From: Sarcomyxa edulis
Taxonomy: Eukaryota > Basidiomycota > Agaricomycetes > Agaricales > Mycenaceae
Reading direction: 5' to 3'
Assembly (NCBI GenBank): GCA_009761415.1
Contig: QUOL01000028.1
Location: 1-64,000, forward strand
DNA length: 64,000 bases
In this document: in pieces, positions 49,801 through 58,299 of the stretch
Position numbering within the stretch: the first letter of the stretch is position 1
How the letters are laid out: the number at the start of each line of letters is the position of its first letter
The notes under the pieces: model-generated
What the model was told of the DNA's origin: nothing
The model's input: the letters and a program-made list of their open reading frames with translations, nothing else
The model's database searches: none
Translations under genes and position numbers: made by a program

Positions 49801-51877
49801 TAAACACAAAAGCTAGAACATCATCTAATTCGTCCAAAGGCGGAGGTAGGATATTATAGATCTTGGGTGTTGGGTTTGAGAATGTAACTGCATTGGCACG
49901 CATTTTTTTACGACCAGATGCAACGGTGACAACACAACGGTTGTGCCTAACCCTGGCAACAAGTAATTTTTCTACATATGTAAGGGTTTGAAGCACAAGA
50001 GGGACTTCTCCTAACCACAGACCATTAGCAAGAGCTGTAGGGGGTATTGCACCTTTAACAATCTGTGAATAGCAGGAGCTACATATCATACGGCAGCCCG
50101 GAGCAACTATTGGATCCGTAAAAGATTCAATCGGATCTTCAATTGTAAATCGTTCCTTCCGACTCACCCCAAAATTCTGAAGGACATCTAAATTGACTTC
50201 TGCAGCATCCAAACTGACCATTGACTGGGTAATATGCAGTTCACCACATACAGCGCAGCCACTTTCGCACAGCCGGTTAGGATCAGTATCCGTACAAAAA
50301 CCTTTGATTATGCTATGTTTAGTCTTGTCACTAGGTGGTTTCGGAGGAAAGGATATTGTCTCGGAGCTAACAGTCACCTTACGGTGCGGACGTCTTTGAG
50401 CACGGTGCTTATTTCTGTGTTTTTTTTGTCTCTCCGCACCTGACTTACTTTCATTGAGCTTAAACCGCGATACAATATTGCAGGGCTGATTTCGACTGTA
50501 CAATCTGATTGTATCTCTCATATTAGATTTCAATGTCCTTGCCGATACATAGATATTGCAGAAATCGGCAACACGGCGTAATTGAGCATGGGTAAGCTGG
50601 TCGATGATAAGATTCAAGGGAATACAACAAACAATACAATCCGCATCACTATATTTATAGTGCGTTAAATAATTATCAGTCTTTATATCCACTAGCTTGA
50701 ACAACGTGTCAGAACTGTGAGTTGCACTGATGGGATTTGAGGTAAAGGGCCTTAAGTCGGAGTATCTCAAGTATTTGGAAGATCCTCCAACATGGGCGTC
50801 GGAAGCCACATATACATACTTATAGTAATTGTACCATCGAGCAATAGAACTGAAATGGAGATGAATTATACTCTTGAATTCAGTAAAAGGAGTGGCCGTT
50901 ATGATGTATACCGTAAACCAATCTGTACAAACGGTGAAATTGTCTATATATACAACAAACATATCATTAAAAAACAACCGAACCAATTGAAACGAAACAA
51001 AAATGCCATCAGCAATCAACGGATGGGCATAACATAAAAACAAATAACGGTCAACTGCTTTGCGTTGTGATAAAGCACGTAGATAGTATGCAATATAATC
51101 GTGTTTCCGTGTCAAATGTCGCAACAATATTAACCTGGTTGTCACAATTGCATGTAGAGGTCCGCCAACAGAACCATCATACAGATACGCAAGTTGTGTC
51201 AACACATTTGAGTATATTCCAAGAAGATATTCACAACTCAGCAAATTTGTATACGACAACGCTTTGAGACAAGCATCAACAAAGTCGATGCCATAACACA
51301 CACACAACTGACATATGCGAAAGAGCGGACGACAGATTCTCTTATACATGGAAGGAGGGTCGTAAAGCACAAAACTGTGCTCAAGTACACGTATACCTTC
51401 AATGTTCATTTGGGTCATACCACATCCATCCAAAGAACCCAGAGACGGTGATAAGGTACTGGATGGTCCACTGACACCGACACAGCAAACACCAATGCAC
51501 TCTACACGTACACCCATAGAGTTCGACACCATCAAGCTCGAATATAATTCAAACCTTGGACATGACAGTCCAAGGGGCATATCAGCAAAGTCAAATTTGA
51601 TCGGCACCCTCAGGCCCGGTTGAAATATATGGTCATCGCTGAGCACAGCACTATGACCTGCACCAACGCAACATGCCACATCAACAGCTACTGCACAAAA
51701 TACAACTTTCAACATGGGCAACAACGTGGGCAACAGATACAATAAACCCTTACCATCCTGAATGACAGCATTATTAGACAATGCTACCGTCATTCCGTGG
51801 AGGTTGCTGTAGAGACAACTTGTATATCCAATACAATAGTAATTCAGTATACGTTCAGTCTTATGTACGTGTAACAC
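43829..51877 (-). CDS. Helitron replicase-helicase with C-terminal peptidase-like domain
   Basis: One open frame of 2,682 codons. Residues 1 to about 470 are Cys/Tyr/hydrophobic-rich, with no recognised domain. A Cys pair region near 540 (CAVCGELHITQSM ... CRMICSSCYSQI) leads the typical Helitron N-terminal region. The Rep-type motif is near 1,075 (GRLTLHLHLLLWI, the HxH metal site), and AYISDYVSK near 1,277 corresponds to the Tyr motif. A Pif1-type helicase follows: Walker A GGMGGTGKSQ near 1,805, Walker B YIFIDEISM near 1,890, GDFAQLPPVKG, and DYASQGKTRPFNVVDLSHCR. From about 2,425 WDNKNYSCAYDALFTVLHS, CKTCGIEQC, CLSCHS and a final DGQILFHDG suggest a ubiquitin-protease-like cysteine peptidase with a zinc ribbon. 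No stop interrupts the frame, so the element may be active or recent. The start codon is uncertain; an internal Met near residue 465 (MRDTIRLYSRNQP) is an alternative. Confidence 0.9.
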   Translation of the reverse strand: MLHVHKTERILNYYCIGYTSCLYSNLHGMTVALSNNAVIQDGKGLLYLLPTLLPMLKVVFCAVAVDVACCVGAGHSAVLSDDHIFQPGLRVPIKFDFADMPLGLSCPRFELYSSLMVSNSMGVRVECIGVCCVGVSGPSSTLSPSLGSLDGCGMTQMNIEGIRVLEHSFVLYDPPSMYKRICRPLFRICQLCVCYGIDFVDACLKALSYTNLLSCEYLLGIYSNVLTQLAYLYDGSVGGPLHAIVTTRLILLRHLTRKHDYIAYYLRALSQRKAVDRYLFLCYAHPLIADGIFVSFQLVRLFFNDMFVVYIDNFTVCTDWFTVYIITATPFTEFKSIIHLHFSSIARWYNYYKYVYVASDAHVGGSSKYLRYSDLRPFTSNPISATHSSDTLFKLVDIKTDNYLTHYKYSDADCIVCCIPLNLIIDQLTHAQLRRVADFCNIYVSARTLKSNMRDTIRLYSRNQPCNIVSRFKLNESKSGAERQKKHRNKHRAQRRPHRKVTVSSETISFPPKPPSDKTKHSIIKGFCTDTDPNRLCESGCAVCGELHITQSMVSLDAAEVNLDVLQNFGVSRKERFTIEDPIESFTDPIVAPGCRMICSSCYSQIVKGAIPPTALANGLWLGEVPLVLQTLTYVEKLLVARVRHNRCVVTVASGRKKMRANAVTFSNPTPKIYNILPPPLDELDDVLAFVFTGPCLPTKRELDRCPLLVRRRNVGQALRWLHLNHVDYADVIISEHNLNEYPDCDVPVTIDYRKMDTNKLPEATSVHDNEEEEGVESGDCPFVVHGLTGEEFSNMRLHAIKAVALQHLMSGEKILYVGHSDRVQSIYQNPQLFPSMFPWLFPYGLGGIGNYLNTSKLSSMAHKRHLLMYFDKRFQLDPDFALIAFNHEQIQDSVRGGYLTTEKANFNDTAERILNVNTDVLKDISGRLLKGERVKPCTKAEIDCYKLISDLDVVGSNVKGSITSKKHMRNEIWSLISHVGSPSWFITLSPADNKHPLCLYFADTKEEFRPDVVLPDDAYRLISQNPVAAARFFNVMCNAFIKHVLGVGSDHRGLYGDTAAYYGTVEQQGRLTLHLHLLLWIKNALTPQEIRDKIMDESSNFRTCMVEYLESVHKGELFNGSLSEVRDKVRNESNSNAKYMDPTRTLPVPPPPRCKKSVCAGCIRCRTLKDWWTKFRTVVDDLVSRSNFHTCSIPSTSEDGTVKKKGCLNSKGQCRARFPREIVEETMVDPLTGALKIKKTEGWINTYTPTVSYLVRSNTDVTSLLSGTAVKAVVAYISDYVSKPGLKTYTIFNAIRDVFKDNSELLNNGSDKKTTARSLMVKIVNRLTSKMELGSPMASLYMLGHPDHYTNMTFKVFYWKSFVRVVRKAWEEDDDIASGSEKVVLNNNMGSYVGLSNVHDYIFRPTKYEDMNLYDWIQKYKKMKRTKPEFEQFKASIVARDEALEAAGQLDNNSLDELDFLGCYNRDNNQVDVNTLNNRAGLIESDPTDDMLDELDMDYAEGIIEEDCRGYPFKPDHPQYESHQVVCNYEKQDDVINFVGGTLPRCDQGDREYYCCTMLTLFKPWRSGKDLKSVDTTWDETFVRHPFKDRQAELMKFFNLRYECNDARDDYSAKLKDSEHGLFASWASKEELRELDTFRDYDDSDEYLEPEHEDDFYTAIGEGHNIQLQHMKTIEGIVRRAGWLDSCNTLMKLSNLPVIQHLNEMSGNAWKTLVQSYKQRELDRKIANMPDHPKSNIFTNTRPDEVVVADGSYLDRNFCAKIEQEQNIVNNVVLHFKLNKEQERAFRIVANHVTSRTNQQLKMFLGGMGGTGKSQVIKALTALFEARQESYRIMILAPTGTAAALLNGSTYHSVLGVGIDQMDPSKNNFQSMAQVQSRLDGVDYIFIDEISMVACHELYTISAQLAKARNVLDVPFGGLNMIFAGDFAQLPPVKGSPLYSQTVGTSVEASQTLRGQQSAIGKALWHQVTTVVILRQNMRQKTQSVEDAKLRTALENMRYAACTDEDIAFLKTRIAGKRPDQPKLNTTEFRNVSIITAWNVYKDRINELGCTRFASDTLQSLTDFYSVDTWGTEPDPAVQRNRGRRRTKNKIQYDISPKLHQILWDLKPQCTDHVPGKLTLCLGMPIMIRNNDATELCITKGQEGRVAGWVSETGPDGKNILDTLFIELQSPSKNIKFDGLPENVVPLTRISKRVQCVCPSGVKLSISRSQVPVLPNFAMTDYASQGKTRPFNVVDLSHCRNHQSYYTCLSRSSTAQGTVIIQSFNPHLIMKGISGYLRQEFREQELLDEITTLAYEKNLPKEVMGNVRNPLIRQYQNLKGSSHVPSNTPMPLAWSPQSPFDVLEPVTDTPWKIVYNTDIAMKKSKNSTASNAVQSNIYVSAISDNIGASRKRKIAETSAGSEKIKRAKRRSNHKDSALHVGLIWDNKNYSCAYDALFTVLHSVWIYNPTRWDVYFGGLTKYTTRLSSGFDKVLKGLCSLELTRDKIRKMLHATDSDTFPNGKRGTDMSELIEEMFRSDEMSSFVRTCKTCGIEQCISRGFKSHIYVDHSLYTDIGQWLKKKIFGHAEICLSCHSSTSVTLRYDVSPKMLIFSVINNTTKPCRTIRVNVKDTYNVLTLRGVVYFGDFHFTSRIVTPDGQILFHDGITTKDSVISDGSLSDITMIDLMTCKGKQAVAYVYAKK

Positions 51878-51879
51878 GC

Positions 51880-52255
51880 TTACCGGTCAGTGTGTGATCT
51901 GTTACAATCCTCGATATATGACACCAATTTAGCATCAGCATGCCTGGACTGCAACAGGACCGTAGGGTCATCTGTTGTGCAACAGGTCGATAACGCATTG
52001 GTCCCAAGGGCAATGGAAACAAAACAAAGCAAATTGAGGGAGAAAATCATGACTATATGGTAAAGTCAAAATGAAAGAATCTGGTCGTGACACGTCTCAG
52101 AGGCCACCAACGCTAACACGTGCAAATAGGTTCAGCCACATACAATCGATAGCCACAAACAATTTGATACAAGGACACAATAGCTCAACAATAAGATCGG
52201 AAAGCAACCTGACGTATATGTTCTATTTGACAGGTACAAACCACACGTAAAGTAG
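51880..52255. other. Gap between Helitron frame and next gene
   Basis: No gene seen. The 5' terminus of the Helitron should lie in or beyond this stretch, but I could not recognise the TC dinucleotide start with confidence. Confidence 0.3.
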
Positions 52256-52257
52256 TG

Positions 52258-55200
52258 TTAAGCAGCAACCTTCTCAAAACGCCCGAGTTTACATGTACCA
52301 TGTTCCACCATGAAATAATTGTAGCCCATTACCTCCTTTGTGGCAGTGTCATATTTTTCCGACCCATATTCGTATAAATCGATAAACGCACGCTTTCTTT
52401 GATAAGAGGTTGCCTTGTCATCAAAAAGCCCTAAGGAACACATCCCTCTAGTTGAACCTCTGTCGATTTCAACAACAAGATCCGCAACTTCCTCGACCGT
52501 GGTTGAAAACAACCCACACAAGTAGCAGTCCCCACATATCAAAAAAGCCGTGAGAGGACCGATTGAATATATTGTGAGAAGATGTCGGTAGAGACCATCG
52601 AGGTTGGGTCCTTTGGCTAGAAAGTTTTCCCAACCGTTGCTCGCGTCCCAAAATCCAGGAATGCGTTCAAGACAACGGAGGGAGTTTGAGGTACCGTAAG
52701 CTCTCTTGTTTTCGAAATAATCGTCGGGTTGACCAGAGTTGATACGATAGTTGTCGAAGGCGGTAGGGTCTACAAAGTAGCCATTGTGGTCGTAGGAAAA
52801 TTTGGAACGGTAGAATACACCACGCCAACAAAGCATACTGAAAAAACCGCTCCTGGTACGGCAATTGTCAGAGTGATAGGGACCAGAAAGACTTTTAATT
52901 CGCAGTGGCGCCTTGTCACGAAATGGCAGGTAATAATCCAAGTCTTCCGCGATTTTATTCAAACGAATATCGGTGAACGTTCTTGGGACAGTAGACGGGC
53001 CCGAAAGCAAAGGGAAAAGATAGTCCAGATAATCCGTAAACACGTCCATGAGAGAATTTGAAGATGGAGTGGGAGTAGGCATAGCAACGTTTGGGTCAGG
53101 GACAGACTTGACCAGCTGAGAGCGAACTGTAGACTCCGGATTTGCCTTGACCTTCGACTCTATTTCCCATAACATATGCACAGCACCCAACTCCGATAGT
53201 GCGTTGCGTTCCGGACTAGATGGATCCGACAGAGGATGTTTGAGGAGGTTGGCCTCAAAGTCGAGCAAGCACTGTTCGTTCGTGCATTGAATACGCCGTT
53301 GGGGCGAATGTTCGGACAGCGTCCGGAATGGGCTCTGATACAACCGCCATATGTTGTCCAACATAAGCCCCGATAATCCCACGTGCTTCAAGATGAGATC
53401 CACAACAACATACTTTGCGATGGATGACAAAGCGGTGGAAAACCCAAGCCATGATCCGACGATGTTTGTTACAGCACTGAGCACGGTGCTGACCCTCTTG
53501 TCTGTACTATATTGCAGACGAGGGAGTTTATAGGTGAAAGTTTGATCTGGCATGCCGTGAATATAATCCCGAGAGTGTAAAATGCACGAAGGGGTCGATG
53601 TCCGATTGACGTCTAACGTCAGATAGATTTGTCGCATAAGTCTCAACAACCAATGTTCTGTGGACAGAGCATCCGAAGAGACGGTCGGAGTGATCAAAGA
53701 GGCGCTGAAAGAATCGAAGCATAGATTGATCCAGTTCCAGGGATTCCACAGAGCAAGCATGATCATAACATGATTCATCTTGTTTTCTACAACAGAAATA
53801 TTGTTATAACGTTCCAAGGCCTGCACGTGTCTGGGCAGCTCTCGTATGAGGTCCACAGTGCTTTCAGCCAGAGGCTCAAGTCGCATCGCGTCGCAAGCGT
53901 TATGGATGAACTGAACAGTCGCCAACGTGGCGGAAGTTGTCGAACGATGAGAACGGATCGACGATATAGCGTTCGAGAAATCAGTAACAGCAGAAGTAAC
54001 AACTTCGCAGGTTATTGAACCAAGGAATTTGATGATTCCTGTATTGTGAGCTGAAAAATAGTAAGACAAGAATCTACAACACGGATATAAGCACATACCT
54101 GATCCTTCTGTGACGATTGCCACAGGAACAATCGGTGAGACCTCCTCCGATTCAATGAGCATCTCAACATCAGAATCTACGTCGACACACATGGGATCTT
54201 CTTCGAAATCCGAGTCATCGGAGTCTCGGTCTTCATCATCAGCATCCGCGTCTTGGAAAACGTGAGACGATGCTGCTGACTGTTGTCGAGCACAAATCAA
54301 ATTGATAGAAGTTGCAGTAGAGCGTTCAGGCGTTCCACGATCAGAATGGCAATCAGTGGAACCAGGATTGTCTGAATAATAAGATCGTAAGCACAAAGCA
54401 CAAAACAAAAACACTGCACAATTCATGAACACTATTACAACATACATGAGTCCGTACCAAGATCCTTATTGTATCGCCGCCTTTTCGACGTCGATTGACC
54501 GTCGTTTCTAATCCTCGCCGAGCGTCTTACCGTCAACGATGCCACGGTTGACGACGAAGAACCGGAGGAGACAGCATTGCCTAACGCGGCGCGGGAACGA
54601 GTACGAGGTCCATCTGTGTTATCATTTCTGAAGCGTGATTGGGCCACGTCAGACTGACCGACGGACGCGATTCGAGACTCGATTCGAGATGCGATTCGAG
54701 ACGCGATTCGAGTACGTCGCTGAGGCATGTCTTTGGACCCGCCAGGAGATGCCGCTTGAGAAGCGGTTCGAGTCAGAGAAGACGAAACGCCTAAGCAACG
54801 AGAAATGAGCATAAAGAATAAATATACCACAACGGCCAGCGTACCAGGATGTGACGAGTAAACGCCAACAGAAGGCAATGATTCCGACGCAACAGGATGT
54901 TCGACAAAAGACACTCGGAGGTTATCAACTACAACAGCGAATTAGAAATGCAAACATATAATGATTGAGATTGCACACCTTTAGCCTTGGTTTTTTTGGC
55001 ACGAGTTGCCTTTGTCACCGCTATGAAAAGATGTCAGAATACATTGGCCGAAGAAGATCGACGAATACCGACATTTCTTCTGTAACCTGGTTCGACCTCC
55101 AGTTCCTTCAACAACTTCGATCGCGTTAAAATCGACAAGACAGAGGTATGGGACGAATATACTCCTATGCCGTCGATATTCTTGCCATGATTGTAATGCC

Positions 55201-57081
55201 TCCATACGAGCGGTTTGAGACGGCGACAACGCAGGAGAATCCGACTCCTCTGTTAAAGTGCTTCCTTTCGTCCAATACAAGACACCAGAGCCGTCTGGAG
55301 CCAGCGGCCACGGATGCGGATTAACTCTCGTGACGTTCACAGACGATGATTCGGTCTGCTCGGTCTGCTCGGCCTGTTCCATTGAGAATGCCGATAAGAA
55401 GATGGCCGGATCGATATGGACGTTCATAGCCCTGGGAAGTTGAAGACAAAAGTACAAACACAACTGAAGCAAACATCGCACGAAGAAGTTGAATAACGAA
55501 AAATGGCTCATCAACAACTCGCCGTCGTTAGCCCAATTAGACTCGTTCGTGTATCCTCGATTGCGCCATGATTGAGAACTGACAGAAAAACGGTAAATTG
55601 ATGTTGATTTTATCATAGACAGAAAACAAAAAAACACAAGTACAAAATCGATGGTAGACTCACACCAAACCGGTCATCTCTGGACGCAAAGTAAACAGAG
55701 TTCTATCAGGAAGAGCTGCCAACCCGTGTACCGATTCTCCTCCTGTCAAGATTGACTCGGGGGGATAGCAAACCGCCATGCAACGTATAGCACGAGGAGA
55801 CGGATCTTCGCCGGCAGGAGCTAGAGGTGGAGTTCCGCCGTGGTTTCGCAATCCGACAAACATACTGAAGACGTTTGGGCCGAGTTTGATGTAACAGCCC
55901 AACGCCAACAGATGGATCCTCCCAGGTTCGTAGTTGTCTGGGAGACGAGAATTCGCAATCATGCAGGTCAACCCTCCTACATCGTCATGACCGTCTATAT
56001 GACTGATACCAAATTCGCCCATGCCTTTCAAACCGTCGCCTGAATAATGTTAGCAAATTTTAAACAAGCATGAGATATATACGCACTAGAGGAACGACGG
56101 TCTGCCGGCGCAAGATTCAGCTGCATGGTCGGGAACGCCACGTTATCGGAACACCCAACTCGGGGCAAATTGATCAATTCCGCATGATTTTCCAACTCTG
56201 TTAAGACGTTTTGTGGTGCGCAGCGCCGCAGCGCTTTCATAGCAAACGACGTATAGTTCTAGAAATACAACCGGCGGGTAAGCATGGGGCGATAAGAAGA
56301 ACAGCAGAAAAAGCAACGTGTCACCTTGATCAAACGCTGTCGGATAACGAGATGCTCGGGAAGTTCTCGAGTGGCGTCAGGTATCTTTCCCGAGGCGGTA
56401 GGAGAGATCAATGAACGCTGAGCTTGACGAGACAAAGCCACCGTGTAACACCTAGTACCCTTAACTCCAACCAGATCGTCATTTCTTTCGAACTGCGACG
56501 CTCCAGTCCATACACCATCCACCTTCTTAGCAGGTTCACTGGTGACCAGCTCATCGGGACCAAGAATAAGATCACGCAACACGAGAAGTTCCTCGAGCTC
56601 TGCAGGTGTAAGGAATTGGGAACTGTAATCCAATCATTACACACGATCAGCATTGTATTCGATATATAACACGTCAAAAGAACGTACCCGGATAGAGCCG
56701 CACCCTGAAAAACATCGTCCTCGGGATCGAGACTCCCATTCTTATCCCTCGAAAATACAACGTCACCGCATCGCAACTCGAAGAGACCTGACCCATGGAG
56801 CCCGATGAGGATAGCCGAGAGTGCAAAAAGACAAGACGCTCACCTAGGTCATCCGCCACAGAATCAGGGCCAAGAGGAATCTGAAGACTCTTCTCGAATT
56901 CGAGCATCGCTTCGCGAATCGAGGGATCGTTATCTTGGATATGCACCAAGATTCGTCCGCCATTGCAAAGATTAGATACCAATGGATGACTATCAACCTG
57001 ATACATGTTAGGAAGACGAGGATCCCGGTTTTCATGATGGAGCAGAGTACCCTCAGAGACAACAAGAGAAGGATCGACCAT
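52258..57081 (-). CDS. Multi-exon gene: predicted 2OG-Fe(II) dioxygenase (TET/JBP-like?) plus C-terminal HhH-like domain
   Basis: I read about 12 exons on the minus strand, starting MVDPSLVVSEGTLLHHENRD (57,081). After a short intron comes LFELRCGDVVFSRDKNG; then AELEELLVLRDLILGPDELV and ALRRCAPQNVLTELENHAEL. The exon 56,031-55,660 has SHIDGHDD (HxD), GRIHLLALGCYIKLGPNVFS, LRNHGGTPP (distal His) and RAIRCMAVCYPP (Arg). This is the order of a 2-oxoglutarate/Fe(II) dioxygenase. Next come NPHPWPLAPDGSGVLYW, basic linkers (RAKKTKAK; RSARIRNDGQSTSKRRR), an Arg-rich stretch from CGATTCGAG repeats (54,660-54,720) and an acidic stretch. A long terminal exon has LLTIYSIGPLTAFLICGDCY, IDRGSTRGMCSLGL and FMVEHGTCKLGRF, resembling helix-hairpin-helix DNA glycosylase-like or hydroxymethyl-base-processing domains. 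A nuclear DNA-base oxidase is my inference. It could also be two genes, divided near 55,000. Confidence 0.55.
54655..54725. repeat. CGATTCGAG repeat inside an exon
   Basis: GACGCGATTCGAGACTCGATTCGAGATGCGATTCG... repeats a 14-15 bp unit four times in the exon, giving RIASRIASRIESRIAS. The same CTCGATTCGAG palindrome builds the intergenic repeats at 35.6 and 57.2-58.1 kb. Confidence 0.8.
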
Positions 57082-57244
57082 AGATGCAGAGTTGTGGGTA
57101 AGAGAATAAAACCCTCAACCCAAACGCCAAAAAAGTGCTGTGTCACAACAGAAACAAACGAAATCGTGGCTCATCTGCACCAATGCAAATGCACAAAACA
57201 TCTCACAAAAGAAACAGGCCTTCAGTATCCTAACTACTATCTCG

Positions 57245-57500
57245 AATCGAGTGCAAAACTCGAATCGAGTTCGAACTCGATTCGAGCTCTAAATTTCTTT
57301 TTGTCTCGAGCAAGACTCGAACCCAAGTCTGACGTGGCATTGCACTGCCACATCACGCGTCGATGACGTCCATCTTCTGCAAAACTCGAATCGAGTTCGA
57401 ACTCGATTCGAGCTCTAAATTTCTTTTTGTCCCGAGCAAGACTCGAACCCAAGTCTGACGTGGCATTGCACTGCCACATCACGCGTCGATGACGTGCGAA
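57245..57500. repeat. Tandem duplication of a 126-bp tRNA-like repeat unit
   Basis: The unit AAACTCGAATCGAGTTCGAA ... CTAAATTTCTTTTTGTC, then CGAGCAAGACTCGAACCCAA ... CACATCACGCGTCGATGACGT, occurs at about 57,252-57,368 and 57,378-57,497, with a few differences. Diverged units follow at 57,580-57,690 and 57,700-57,815. On the minus strand the core reads GGGTTCGAGTCTTGC, a tRNA B-box-like sequence, preceded by TGGCAGTGCAATGCC. A tRNA-derived SINE family is the best guess. Confidence 0.7.
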
Positions 57501-57562
57501 CGAGTGTACTCCACAAAACATACACTCGTTCGCACGTCATCGACGCGTGATGTGGCAGTGCA
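57467..57562. repeat. Perfect 42-bp inverted repeat, hairpin copy 2
   Basis: The arms 57,467-57,508 and 57,521-57,562 are perfect reverse complements (TGCACTGCCACATC...GAGTGTA) with the 12-nt loop CTCCACAAAACA, the complement of the loop of copies 1 and 3. The left arm is part of the 126-bp unit, so the right arm is an inverted copy of it. Confidence 0.9.
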
Positions 57563-57800
57563 TCGATGACGTCCATCTTCGAACTCGAATCGCGTTCAAA
57601 CTCTTGATTTTCTTTTTTGTCCCAAGGCAAGATTCGAACTCAAGTCCGACACCGCCGTGCATCCAAAACGTGCAAAGTCAACCTCGAATAGTGTCTAAGA
57701 CTCGAATCGAGTCTTGCACTCGATTCGAAGTTGAATATATTTTTGTCCCAAAGCAAGATTCGAACCCAAGTCTGACATAGCAGTCTACCACATCACGTGT

Positions 57801-57860
57801 GTCGATGACGTGCGAACGAGTGTATGTTTTGTGGAGTACACTCGTTCGCACGTCATCGAC
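57801..57860. repeat. Perfect 24-bp inverted repeat, hairpin copy 3
   Basis: The arms GTCGATGACGTGCGAACGAG+TGTA (57,801-57,824) and their complement (57,837-57,860) flank the loop TGTTTTGTGGAG. Same hairpin as at 35,479-35,534, in the same orientation. Confidence 0.9.
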
Positions 57861-58299
57861 GCGTGACGTGCCAGCGCAGTTGTGCACCGCCACATCGCAA
57901 GTTTTCAACGCAAGTGATGACCAGGGACACATCATCAACATATTCGAATCGAGTTCTACCTCGAATCGAGCATAAGTTTCAAATATAATCACACATTTTC
58001 CATCATTTCTTATGTTGTTGCCCATTGACGAAGACATTTGCTAAAATAACTAAGATTGTTTGGTCCTATACCATCAAAACGCTACATATATTACATAATA
58101 ATGTTCCCTTCGAATCGAGTCACCAACTCGAATTGAACAGACCTTCCTTACATTCTCAGTCCTATACTTTCTTTCAATCGTAACACATACAATACCGTTG
58201 TTGGCGAATCGAACAGCATAGAGCATAAATACATGCACAACACACGCACAGTGAAACAGAAGGTAAGTGTCACAAACATCCGATGGTTGCTCCGTGATT

